Origin: Leishmania mexicana MHOM/GT/2001/U1103
Lineage: Eukaryota; Euglenozoa; Kinetoplastea; Trypanosomatida; Trypanosomatidae
DNA length: 64,000 nucleotides
Assembly (NCBI RefSeq): GCF_000234665.1
Contig: NC_018322.1
Coordinates: 248,001 to 312,000, forward strand
Reading direction: 5' to 3'
The notes under the pieces are model-generated. The model worked only from the letters and a program-made list of their open reading frames with translations. It was not told the origin of the DNA and did no database searches. Position numbers and translations under genes: made by a program. Position 1 is the stretch's first letter. Each line of letters begins with the position of its first letter. This document shows positions 16,958 through 26,561 of the stretch, piece by piece.

Positions 16958-19093
16958 ATGCCGACCGAACTGCTTGACGACTCCACCCAGGACGCGGAGG
17001 AGGAGTTTATCTTCAATGAATACGCCATCGATGACAGCCTCGACCCGCTGAACCGGCTCCTGATGTACTATCAGTCGGACTTCTCGCTGCAGCGGCTTGT
17101 GCTCGTACGCGAGCTCTCCTCCACCGCGCAATTCGCTGGGTACGCCGAAAGCGCGCGCTCCATTGTGCCGCTGCTGACGACCTTCACCCAAGACGCTGAG
17201 CCCGTGGTGAGGCAGGCTCTGGTGGAGCAGCTGTACCCACTCGCGGAGTTCTTTGTGCACCAGGGCAGTGATGCGGGCTACCAGTGCTTGCTGAATGCCT
17301 TCCTCCCGACGGCCTTCGAGCTGCTCGTGGATAAAAATGTGGAGGTTGGCGTTGTGGCGCTGGAGGCGATTCAGAAGTTGGCCCAACTCGTACACAAGGA
17401 AGACGTGCAGTCACACTTACTGAACGTGGTCATGACCCTCGCCCACGACGAGCGCGCAGAGGATTACCGCGTTGTAGCAGCGCAGCTCTTCAACGATCTC
17501 GCGCCACAGTTCGGCAGCGAGTTCTCAGCAACGGTAGTGCTCGGAGAACTGGAGCTGCTCTCGAACGACTCTAGCTTCACCGTGCGCCGTACCGTCGGCA
17601 GCAACCTCGGTGGCGTGTGTGCTGTGCTCACAACGGAGGAGGCGCAGCGGACGGTGCTGTCGCTGTACATCACTCTCTGCGGGGATGAGATCTGGGGCGT
17701 GCGGCAGGCCTGCGCCGAGTCTATTGAAAAGGTGTCGAGTGGGCTGCCCGAGTCAATGCGGGTGCAGTTTATCGTGCCGGCTTTCCAGAAGCTGCTCGAG
17801 GACGACTCTCGCTGGGTGCGCACGCGCGCCTACGAGTCGTTAGGCCGCCTCCTCCACACACTTCGTAGTGAGGACATCAGCCCTGAGCTGCTGCGCCTCT
17901 TCACCGACATGGCCTTCCAGTCCGACAACGTGGAAAGCCCGCTCAGCGAGTACTGTGCCTACTGCTTTCCAGCTGTGGTGCAGGTCATCGGTCCGTCCCG
18001 CTGGAACGAGGTGGCAGACGCGTACGCGACGATGCTGAAGGACGTGCAGTGGAAAGTGCGCAAGTCCCTCGCATACTCGCTGCACGAGATGGCCGCGCTG
18101 CTTGGGACAGCAATCACGGAGGAGGCCATTGTGCCAGCCTTTGAACTGCTGCTGCGCGACCTCGACGACATCAAGCGTGGCGCCGTTCTCAACGCCGAGA
18201 AGTTTCTCGCTCTAGTCACGCCCGCCACGCGCGACCGTCTTGTGCCCCTTCTGTGCCACGTGCCGCTAGAGAGCGAGAACTGGCGGCTGCGCAACGAGGT
18301 GGCGAAGCGCATTGGCGCCGTCGCCGTGCTGCTCTCGCCTGACAGCCCCTCTTTTCCTTCTGTACTGGCGCTGGTGTCGCGACTGCTCGATGATAGTGTT
18401 ATGGAAGTGCGCACCTCCACGTACGAGCCGGTCGCCATCATCCTCAAGCACCTGCGCGCAGCAAACGACGAGAAGTACCAGAACTACCTCGCCTCCATTG
18501 TAAAGCTGGCGACGGCGTACAGCTTCCGTGGGCGTCAGATGTTCGCTTACGTCACGGAGCAGGTCGTTAAGGCTGGCGCCGACGACGTACTCGAGAGCGC
18601 GCTGCTTGACGGGATTGTGAAGCTGGCAATGGACCCTGTGGTCAATACGCGCCTTGTCGTGGACAGCGTGGCGGGCCGCACCATCCTGCGCAACCACAAG
18701 TGGGCGGGAAATAACAAGGTCCAGGAAGCGGTCGCGGTTCTGCAGCAGCAGGCAGCTTCGCAGGAAGAAGTGGACGCGGCGGCCGAGGCCGCTGAGGCAG
18801 CCGTAGCAAACACCCAAATCTTGAACGGCAACGAGGACGTCGGCGGCGAGGCTGGCAGTATGGAGATGCACCAGGACGAGGAGCAGCAAGCTGACGGCGG
18901 CGCCCCCTCCCCGGCGCTGCAGGCCGGCTCTGATGGGGTGGCCGCTGGAGCGGGCGGTGCTGGTGGTGAACACGAAGTCGACCCGCCGTGCGGTCTGTGG
19001 CCGCAGGGTGTGACAACCGTGTCCTCAGAAGCATCTGGTGGCAGTAGTAGTGTCGTCTCATTAGGTGGTACCGCAGTTGTCGGCGATATTTAA
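16958..19093 (+). CDS. HEAT-repeat protein phosphatase regulatory subunit, PP4R1-like / PP2A-A-like
   Basis: A 711-residue protein. The frame is open upstream to 16535, but those codons cross a C/T tract, so the ATG at 16958 (MPTELLDDSTQD) after the predicted splice site is used. Residues about 30-600 are a run of HEAT repeats with the typical phosphatase-scaffold pattern, such as DAEPVVRQALVEQLYPLA, DSSFTVRRTVGSNLG, DEIWGVRQACAESIEKV, DDSRWVRTRAYESLGRLL and DVQWKVRKSLAYSLHEMA. The N-terminal segment (DDSLDPLNRLLMYYQSDFSL) resembles the start of the PP4R1 HEAT domain more than the PP2A A subunit. The last 110 residues are an Ala/Gly/Gln/Glu-rich disordered tail. The expected role is a scaffold that binds a PP4- or PP2A-type catalytic subunit; which one cannot be told from sequence. 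Confidence 0.85.
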   Translation: MPTELLDDSTQDAEEEFIFNEYAIDDSLDPLNRLLMYYQSDFSLQRLVLVRELSSTAQFAGYAESARSIVPLLTTFTQDAEPVVRQALVEQLYPLAEFFVHQGSDAGYQCLLNAFLPTAFELLVDKNVEVGVVALEAIQKLAQLVHKEDVQSHLLNVVMTLAHDERAEDYRVVAAQLFNDLAPQFGSEFSATVVLGELELLSNDSSFTVRRTVGSNLGGVCAVLTTEEAQRTVLSLYITLCGDEIWGVRQACAESIEKVSSGLPESMRVQFIVPAFQKLLEDDSRWVRTRAYESLGRLLHTLRSEDISPELLRLFTDMAFQSDNVESPLSEYCAYCFPAVVQVIGPSRWNEVADAYATMLKDVQWKVRKSLAYSLHEMAALLGTAITEEAIVPAFELLLRDLDDIKRGAVLNAEKFLALVTPATRDRLVPLLCHVPLESENWRLRNEVAKRIGAVAVLLSPDSPSFPSVLALVSRLLDDSVMEVRTSTYEPVAIILKHLRAANDEKYQNYLASIVKLATAYSFRGRQMFAYVTEQVVKAGADDVLESALLDGIVKLAMDPVVNTRLVVDSVAGRTILRNHKWAGNNKVQEAVAVLQQQAASQEEVDAAAEAAEAAVANTQILNGNEDVGGEAGSMEMHQDEEQQADGGAPSPALQAGSDGVAAGAGGAGGEHEVDPPCGLWPQGVTTVSSEASGGSSSVVSLGGTAVVGDI

Positions 19094-21510
19094 CCACGTA
19101 GCTCTCCCCCGCATCCCTCTGCGGTCCTCTCCATTGTGTGCGTGCCTACACGGCCGCAGGTGCGGATGAGTGGGCCCTTTCCACCGGAACCGCGAGCCCC
19201 CCTCCCCTCCCGGCCCCGGCCCTGGCCCTCTCTCTCCGCCACCACCCCTCTTCCTCCTTCCGCAAACAGCCTTGTCTTGTGCACCGAAGCAACATTAGCC
19301 AAGTCGGTACTGCGCCGCTGTGTTATATGCCACGTTATATCTGCACAGCTGTCTGTTAGCTGATTGTGCGTGTGTGTGTGTGTGTGTCCCGGTATATGCC
19401 TGTATGTAAAAGTGGGAGGTTGTCGATCCGCTCGCGCATGGGGCGGGAGATGGCGACGTTTTTTTTTTCTTTTTTTTCGTATAGTTGCTGCGATCCAGGG
19501 AGGGAGGGGAGGAGGCAACTCCCCGTGGTGTTTTTTTTTTCTTGCGCGCGTGTGTGTGTGTGTGTGTGAGTGTCGATGGTCGCACCTTCGCTCCGCACCC
19601 ACGTTGTATGTATACATTCGCGTAAAGATGCGTGTTGGTGGAGCGGAGGGCCGAGAAGGGCAAGGCAGCTCTAGAGGGGGACATAAAAGGGGGAGGGGGA
19701 GAAGAATGGAGCATGCGCAGAAGACAGAGAAGGAGGGAGGGAGAGATAGCCTTGTGTGGGTGTGTGTTGGCTCGTAGGGCACATGACCCCCCCCCCCAAC
19801 ACACACACACACACGCACGCACGCACGCACAAGAAAGGGTTGAGGGAAGAAGACGAGCAGGCAAGGTGGCAGGAGGAGGCCGACGCGAAGGAGCACAGCA
19901 GCAGCGAGAGCTTGCTAACTCAGCTAACTTAAAAGAATGTCGTAGACGGCCACACAGCGAAGAAAGGGATCTACTGATGGTCGGTGTGTCGGTGTGTATG
20001 CATGTAGACCCGTATGCGTCTGTGTGGGTGTGGGTGTAGGGGTGTAGTGGTGCACAGAAGGAAGGGGGGCGAGATCTTTGCTACCTGGCGCCACTCCTCC
20101 TCCACCTTCTCCCCCCCCCACTCCCCACTCTCTCACCCACACATATATATATATACCTCGTACTTGTTCGCCCTCTTTCTCTCTCCTGCCCCGTCACACC
20201 CGCAGACGCATGTGCGTGAATGGCGACGAGCACGAACAGCACACAAGCGCTTTCATCTTTTTTTTTCTGTTTTCTTGTTGCCCTCTACCCCTTTCCACCA
20301 CTCCTCCCACGGCAGTTGGTGACACAACGCATTGTGTGCGTGTCGGGTGGGTGTGTGTGTGGGGGGGGTGGGGGGGTGAGGTTATGTTTGCCCTTGTCAG
20401 CTTGTACTTTTACTGCACATCCCTCCCTCCCTCCCTCCCTCCCTCCCACCGCTGCTCCTTGTTGCTCTCCGGTTTTTTTTTCTGTGCAATGTGTCTCGTG
20501 TTTCGCGCCCTTTCTCTGTATGAGGGGGGGGGCGTGCTTCTCCCTCTCCTCCATCCTCGCCACTCTCGCAGCGCGTGAGGTTTTTTTTGTTGTGTGTGTG
20601 TGTGTGTGTGCGACGCTTGATGATGGCCCCTCGGTAATGTAGGTGGTTGTGATGGCGCTGGTGACGGCCGGTATTGACTTCTTCTTGTCTCTATGATCTC
20701 ATATATATATATATGTCATCTTAGTGTGGTCTGTGTATCCCCACCCCCATCCCCACCCCTCCCTTTCTTCCTCTTTGCGTGGTTGGTGTCTCTGCCTCGG
20801 AAATGTGCGTGTGTCTGCGTGAAACTGAAGCGGGTTCAAAGATTTCGTTGCTTGGTTGTGGATGTGGGTGCCGGTATCGATGCGTGTGTCTGTGTGTGTG
20901 TGTGTGTGTCTTATGTACGGGAAGTGAGCGCACCTCCTTTGTTGTGTTTTGTAGAGGTAAGCGCGCCACCTCCCATCTCATCTGCCGTAATGCGAGAACG
21001 GAAAAAGACTAAAAGGTACAACGACCCGCGTGACGTATCAGTCGGCAGTACAGCGTGAAAAAAAAACAGAGGGGGAGGGAACGGGAAAGGCCACCGCACA
21101 CGCCTTGCTCACCGGCTTCCTCGCTGCCCTCAATCCGGTCGCAACAGCGGCTTCCCCCCCCCCCCGCACCTCTCTCTCGCCCCACGCCAGGTACTGTCAA
21201 GGTTTGACGTCGACTTACGGCGAGGCAACGAACTATCTAGGCGGCTGCCCCCGCTGTGCGTCGATGTGGATGCGTTGCGATTTTCTTTTCCAAGTTCCTG
21301 GCAACCGCTGGCTCTCCCTCCTCCCCTCCTCCCTCTGCGCGCGGCATCGTATCGAATCATACACTCACGGTCCACCCCCTCCCCTACTCATCATTTCGCT
21401 TCGCTTCACACCTTTGATGACCTTAGCAGGAGGGATCGCGGAACCGCTGAAGCGCACACCGAGAAGCACACCTACCGAGGCACGGGTATGAGAAGCAGGA
21501 GGCTGCTGTC
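19094..21510. other. Long non-coding stretch, microsatellite-rich
   Basis: About 2.4 kb without a credible gene. It holds (TG)n runs near 19365-19387 and 19550-19570, poly-C and poly-T runs, (TA)n at about 20142-20154 and 20701-20713, and (TG)n near 20590 and 20885. It probably comprises the 3' UTR of the HEAT-repeat gene plus spacer. A C/T-rich stretch ending at AG 21425-21426 may be the splice acceptor of the next gene. Confidence 0.6.
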
Positions 21511-24087
21511 ATGGTCGTCGTCTCCCGAGAAAAAATGCGCAGAGAGGATTGCAGCCGAGCCGAGCCACATCGGCATCGCCTCCCTCCTCTACCCCGCCAC
21601 CCTGATGCATCAAATGACCTTTGCGCCGGCATCGACCGTCCGCAGCCACATCCACCACTGTACTTTGCACGGCCGCCTACAACTTGTGGCGCACCACTAG
21701 CCCATCGCCGCCAGACTGGCAGCTCACGGCTGAGACCAGTGGGACGGGGTGACGTTGTAGACCGTGTAGCCGCTGAACTGCGCCATACAGGCATGAAGCC
21801 ACTGCTGTCTCGTCGACCGTCTGCACCGTTCACCAACTCATCCAGAGCGGAGGCATGCTCAGCAGAAATTTCTCCAGGAGCTGCTGACGCTGCCGCCACC
21901 GTGGACGCGCTAAACTGCCGAGCGGCATTGGACGAGCAGCCGCCAGTAACAGCTGAGCGTGCCCCGTCAACGTCATCACCGCTGTCGTTGCCTTACGCAC
22001 AGCCTGCAAATCCTGCATACGTGACGCCGCCGTTCAAACCACATCCTCCTCCCTCACCACCATCGCCATCGCCAGCAGAGGACAGTCTGCCTCGTCGATA
22101 TCGCACGACCGCCATACAGTTTATCAAAGCTATAGCGCGGCTAAACCACATGACTTCCACGACGTGCAGCGCGGATGCCACTTCATTCTTCGCCCTGACT
22201 GAGGAGAGGACAGCGAGCGGCAAAGTCGGCATGCGAAAAATGGCGCGTGTACCTCTGCTGCCCCTCACACTCTGCACGGACGGAGCGACCGTAATACTTG
22301 TGGATCCCAATGGCACAGAACGACACGGCAACTACTTGAAAGCCGTTGACGGGTTCCACCGGTGCTCAGCAGCGTTCACAAGCGCCGCCTCGAGTCACGG
22401 CAGCGCCGCACACTCTGTATCACCACATCCTTCCTCAAGCGTGCTGTGGTGGGCCTTGAATGACCTGCAGCGGACGCCTTGTGCAGTACCACTCTTCACG
22501 GCGCGCGCGTCCCTCTCCGTGGAGCACCCTATCCGCGCCCGCGATAGCGCGAACGAAGATCTGAGCTTCGCTCAGCTGAGGCCCATGCACGCTCTCGGAC
22601 ACGAGACATCATCAACCATGCGGCCCGAAAAGAGGACGGCGACGCTCGCCGCCATTCAACCGAGTCGGCTCACCCTTCGCTACGGAGAGCCGCTCGTGCT
22701 GGTTTTCGCCAGCGCCACTGCACGAGTCGTGGACGAAGCACCGCTGCACCGCATCAGGGACGGCAAGGTTGGGGTGGGGGCGGCCGCGGATGTGCCTCCA
22801 TGGCCCGCTACTAATGAGCCAGCTAGCCAGCGAGAAGGCTCTTCCCAGGTCGGTGACAACCTTCTGTGCGACATATACCACGGCTACCTGCCATCGTTTC
22901 TCGAGCTCCTCTACCCAAACGGAGGCATCATGCTGCGTGGGTGTTGGTGTGATGTATCAACCAGTGCTGCGGATGAACCGATGGCACCGTCCATAAAACC
23001 GTTTTCCGAGCAACAGCAGCAGGTTTCACGAGCAACGGTATTGCTAGGGGATGTTGGCGGTGGAGCTGCGTCGCGTTCCTCGTCTGGTTCTCCCACGTCA
23101 CGAGGTACACAGGGATTGCTTGTCACAAGGGTGCCGATGCCACTCCTCGACTGGTCACCACAGTCCACCGGCGCGGTGCCCATCGCGCGCAGTGACGACG
23201 ACGCCAGTACCGCTGATGGAGAAACGCCCATGCAGTCCTTTCGATCAACCGCCCTGCCTCCACCACGGCGCTCGCCAGCCACAAACACTGCAGTCAACCG
23301 TGGTGCGGCCACGTGCAAGCAGACAACGTTGCCAGACGCTATCTTGCAGCTTCCGCCTGCTGTGCTGCGCTTCCTAGCACAGAATGTCGACAGGGCGAGT
23401 GCGGCCTCGGCCATCACCCCAGGCGGTCCTCGCGCTTATCCGTCGTCATCACCGCTGCCCCCTTCTCAGCCTACGGCGCCGGCAGCAGCACCGTCCTCGC
23501 GGCTTACCCTGCGTCGCGTCGAAAGCCAGAGCAAACCGGATATGTGCGCCACTGACTTTAGCGCCGATGGACCTGCGCCTGCCGCCTACGACCTCGACTC
23601 TTACCGTGTGCATGTCGGCGGGGACTGTCGTGGCATCCATGAAAGCAACCTTCAAGGGCCGCAGCTGCAACAGCAGCGGAAAACTCGCAACGGCTTTGGT
23701 CTCGTCTACGTGAGTGCGTTGCTTAACACGCCATCTCAGCCACCGCCACAGATGGACATGGCTGGAAAGCCGTCAGTCGCGTGCGAGTCTGTTGTGGTGC
23801 TCACACCAGCTGGACATGTCGAGCTGGTGGTGCCTGCGACATCCCACGCTGCTGCTCGACCTATCACGGTCACCGATGTACAGTATAGTCTCTTGCACAG
23901 CGCGGTCGGCTGCTCCTTGCACCTTTGCGACGAGGAAGTCGCCTTCACTTACGCCCCAGGCACCCCCGATCTCCACGGAACGACAGTGTTGGACGCGGTA
24001 CACGTGGTGCTGCGGCTACAACGACGCGCCTCACGCGCACATCTCGAGGCCGCGAAGCAGCAGGTACAAGGGATGGGAAGGGGGTGA
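21511..24087 (+). CDS. Hypothetical protein, 858 residues
   Basis: I do not recognise the family. The first 190 residues are Pro/Ser/Arg-rich and probably disordered. A more ordered block follows at about 195-285 (IQFIKAIARLNHM, then PLTLCTDGATVILVDPNG). A second block at about 445-495 has YLPSFLELLYPNGGIMLRG, and the C-terminal 130 residues (VVVLTPAGHVELVVP and LLHSAVGCSLHLCDEEV) form a third block. The three blocks share a short beta-hairpin-like pattern of the type hydrophobic-P-x-G-x-hydrophobic, possibly a repeated small domain. The start is uncertain: if splicing uses the AG at 21425-21426, an out-of-frame ATG at 21488 precedes 21511, and in-frame ATGs at 21535 and 21793 are alternatives. 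Confidence 0.7.
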   Translation: MVVVSREKMRREDCSRAEPHRHRLPPLPRHPDASNDLCAGIDRPQPHPPLYFARPPTTCGAPLAHRRQTGSSRLRPVGRGDVVDRVAAELRHTGMKPLLSRRPSAPFTNSSRAEACSAEISPGAADAAATVDALNCRAALDEQPPVTAERAPSTSSPLSLPYAQPANPAYVTPPFKPHPPPSPPSPSPAEDSLPRRYRTTAIQFIKAIARLNHMTSTTCSADATSFFALTEERTASGKVGMRKMARVPLLPLTLCTDGATVILVDPNGTERHGNYLKAVDGFHRCSAAFTSAASSHGSAAHSVSPHPSSSVLWWALNDLQRTPCAVPLFTARASLSVEHPIRARDSANEDLSFAQLRPMHALGHETSSTMRPEKRTATLAAIQPSRLTLRYGEPLVLVFASATARVVDEAPLHRIRDGKVGVGAAADVPPWPATNEPASQREGSSQVGDNLLCDIYHGYLPSFLELLYPNGGIMLRGCWCDVSTSAADEPMAPSIKPFSEQQQQVSRATVLLGDVGGGAASRSSSGSPTSRGTQGLLVTRVPMPLLDWSPQSTGAVPIARSDDDASTADGETPMQSFRSTALPPPRRSPATNTAVNRGAATCKQTTLPDAILQLPPAVLRFLAQNVDRASAASAITPGGPRAYPSSSPLPPSQPTAPAAAPSSRLTLRRVESQSKPDMCATDFSADGPAPAAYDLDSYRVHVGGDCRGIHESNLQGPQLQQQRKTRNGFGLVYVSALLNTPSQPPPQMDMAGKPSVACESVVVLTPAGHVELVVPATSHAAARPITVTDVQYSLLHSAVGCSLHLCDEEVAFTYAPGTPDLHGTTVLDAVHVVLRLQRRASRAHLEAAKQQVQGMGRG

Positions 24088-24959
24088 GGCTCTGGAGGAG
24101 AAAGCCGAGAACGACTGAAGTGAGACCATGCCTGCCCCTAGCACACGCCTCGTCCACATCCACCACCTGCCCCTCCCCCTCCCCCCACACACGTACTTGT
24201 GTGCACACTTCATGCATCTCATCCTTCCTCCTCACCGCCATGACGTACGACTGGGCGGCTGATGACTACTCGTTTTTTTTGTTTCCAAGCTTTGCCTCGA
24301 TCCTGACCAGTCCTCTCGTGCGCCATCATCAACCGTCCACCCACCCACCCCCCTGACTCTGAGCAGGTCCACTGCACTGTCGCCCCCGCACCCCTTCCAA
24401 GTCAGTGATCATGCCGTTCTAGCCTCACCAGGGCTCTCACGCAAGCTACTGACTTCCTTCATCAAACCTGTTTACCCACTTCTCTTGCCTTTGACTGTCT
24501 GTGTCCGGCAACGACGCCTTCTCACTATACACACGCGCGCGCGGGCGCATGTACCTGCCTATATATGTGTGTGCACGCCATCACACCTGTGGGGGCCCCG
24601 TACACTCTCGGCCCCTGACCCCTTTTTTCCCTTGTGGACAACGCTGCTTCACAGAAGTCCCCTTCGCCACCTCCCCACACCCCACACCCCCTTTTTCCCT
24701 CCTCCGCCCACATTCCGCCCACACCGCTCCCTTCCTCCCTTTTTTCCCCCTGTTCGAGGCATCACCGCCACTGTAATCGTTTCCTGTTTTTTTCTCCTGT
24801 CGTTTGCAGAGCTCCCCGCCAGACACACACGACGCGTCACTGTGACAAGCACGAACAAGAGAACAGCAGCCATAAAGGAAACCAACGCCGATAAGGCGAC
24901 GACGACGACCACCACCTCCACCACCACCACCACACAGACGCTCACTTCGCTATACACAC
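24088..24959. other. Intergenic stretch before citrate synthase copy 1
   Basis: Non-coding, strongly C-rich, with an ACC/ACG trinucleotide-rich stretch near 24900-24940. No gene seen. Confidence 0.6.
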
Positions 24960-24998
24960 TCGACCCCCTTCCACCCCCCTCCTGCCCCTGTCTCCGAG
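24960..24998 (+). promoter_or_regulatory. Predicted spliced-leader acceptor for citrate synthase copy 1
   Basis: A C-rich tract at 24960-24995 is followed by AG at 24997-24998. No ATG lies between it and 25090. Confidence 0.45.
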
Positions 24999-25056
24999 CC
25001 CAAAGTATCTCCTGCCCAGCCGCGCATACACGCCGCTTTTACCTCAACAATACAAA

Positions 25057-26561
25057 CACTCCCTTCTCGCGCACCCTTATTGTGGAACCATGCGCGCTCT
25101 TCGCCGCTCCGTCTTCCGCGGCGTCGCCGGTCTCCGCATGGCGTCATCAGCATTGAGTGAGATGAAGGAGCAGATGCAGAAGCGCCATAGCGAAGAGCAG
25201 CAGAAGATCAACGACCTCAGGAAGAAGCACGGCCATGAGAAGCTGTGCGACGCCACCATTGATGCGGTGTACGGCGGCATGCGCGGCATCACCGGCCTCG
25301 TGTACGAGCCATCACTGCTGGACTCGGCAGAGGGCATCCGCTTCCGCGGCTTCACGATCTTGGAGTGCCAGGAGAAGCTGCCCAAGGCACCGGGCGGCAA
25401 GGAGCCGCTGCCGGAGGCGATGTTCTGGCTGCTGATGACCGGCGAGGTGCCGACGGAGGAGCAGGCAAAGGGCCTGAACGAGGAGCTGCACCGCCGCGCC
25501 GACCCCGAGGCGATTGCCGCGGCGCAGAAGGCGATCGCGGCGCTGCCGAAGAGCACGCACCCGATGACGGCGTTCAGTGTGGGCGTGCTTGCGCTGCAGA
25601 CCTACTCGAAGTTTGCTGCGGCTTACGCGGCGGGCAAGTCGAACAAGAAGACGTACTGGGAGTACGCCCTGGAGGACTCGCTGGACATGCTGGGGCGCAC
25701 GCCGGCGGTGGCGGCGATGATCTACAACCGCGAGACCAAGGGCCAGGTGGAGTTGGCGGCACCGAGCAACAGCAGCCTGGACTGGGCGGCGAATTTTGCG
25801 AACATGTTGGGCTTCAAGGACGAGGAGTTCCGGGAGTGCATGCGGCTGTACCTCTCTCTCCACGCTGACCACGAGGGGGGAAACGTGTCTGCACACACGA
25901 CGACGCTGGTTGCCTCGGCTCTGAGCGACCCCTACCTCGCCTTCAGCGCTGGCCTGAACGGGCTTGCTGGCCCGCTGCATGGGCTGGCGAACCAGGAGGT
26001 GCTGAATTACTTGTTCAGCATGCAGGAGCGTGTAAAGGCAGACGGCGTGAACGTGCATGATGAGGCAGCGCTGGAGGAGGCGTTGACCAAGTACACGTGG
26101 GAGCTGCTCAAGTCCGGCCAGGTGGTGCCCGGCTACGGCCACGCGGTGCTGCGCAAGGTGGACCCGCGCTACACATCCCAGCGCAACTTCTGCCTGCGCC
26201 ACAACTTCGAGGACGAGCTATTCAAGCTCGTCAACACCATCTACAAGATCATGCCCGGCATCCTGACGGAGCACGGCAAGACCAAGAACCCCTACCCCAA
26301 CGTCGACGCGCACTCCGGCGTGCTACTGCAGCACTACGGACTGACGGAGCAGAACTACTACACGGTGCTGTTCGGCCTGTCGCGCCAGATGGGCGTCCTG
26401 ACCGGTGTCGTCTGGGACCGCCTGCAGGGCCGCCCGCTCGAGCGCCCGAAGTCGATCACGACGGAGATGCTCGCAAAGAAATACCTGTGCAACTCCTTGT
26501 GAGGCAGCGTGAGGACATGTACTCTTGGCGGGCAGGCGAGGGAGACGGATGAGGAGATTGG
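25057..26561 (+). repeat. Citrate synthase duplication unit, copy 1
   Basis: This 1505-bp segment is repeated at 31055-32559, 5998 bp downstream. Near-identity begins 33 bp before the start codon of this copy and ends 59 bp after the stop codon. The flanks on both sides are unrelated. Confidence 0.9.
25090..26502 (+). CDS. Citrate synthase, mitochondrial
   Basis: A 470-residue type I citrate synthase that condenses acetyl-CoA with oxaloacetate to citrate. The first 16 residues ([16 protein letters not shown]) are Arg-rich without acidic residues, a classic mitochondrial presequence. The catalytic triad is intact: His297 in [11 protein letters not shown], His351 in [10 protein letters not shown] and Asp406 in PNVDAHSG, equivalent to pig heart His274, His320 and Asp375. 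The substrate-binding Arg in VDPRYT and in LFGLSR and the His in [11 protein letters not shown] are also present. The length matches mitochondrial eukaryotic enzymes. This is the better-conserved of two tandem copies; compare the copy at 31136. Confidence 0.96.
   Translation: MRALRRSVFRGVAGLRMASSALSEMKEQMQKRHSEEQQKINDLRKKHGHEKLCDATIDAVYGGMRGITGLVYEPSLLDSAEGIRFRGFTILECQEKLPKAPGGKEPLPEAMFWLLMTGEVPTEEQAKGLNEELHRRADPEAIAAAQKAIAALPKSTHPMTAFSVGVLALQTYSKFAAAYAAGKSNKKTYWEYALEDSLDMLGRTPAVAAMIYNRETKGQVELAAPSNSSLDWAANFANMLGFKDEEFRECMRLYLSLHADHEGGNVSAHTTTLVASALSDPYLAFSAGLNGLAGPLHGLANQEVLNYLFSMQERVKADGVNVHDEAALEEALTKYTWELLKSGQVVPGYGHAVLRKVDPRYTSQRNFCLRHNFEDELFKLVNTIYKIMPGILTEHGKTKNPYPNVDAHSGVLLQHYGLTEQNYYTVLFGLSRQMGVLTGVVWDRLQGRPLERPKSITTEMLAKKYLCNSL

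Noticed and set aside
25312..26202. 296-codon - strand frame opposite citrate synthase, repeated at 31310-32200
   Set aside because: Antisense shadow of a well-supported enzyme, present in both copies only because the gene is duplicated.
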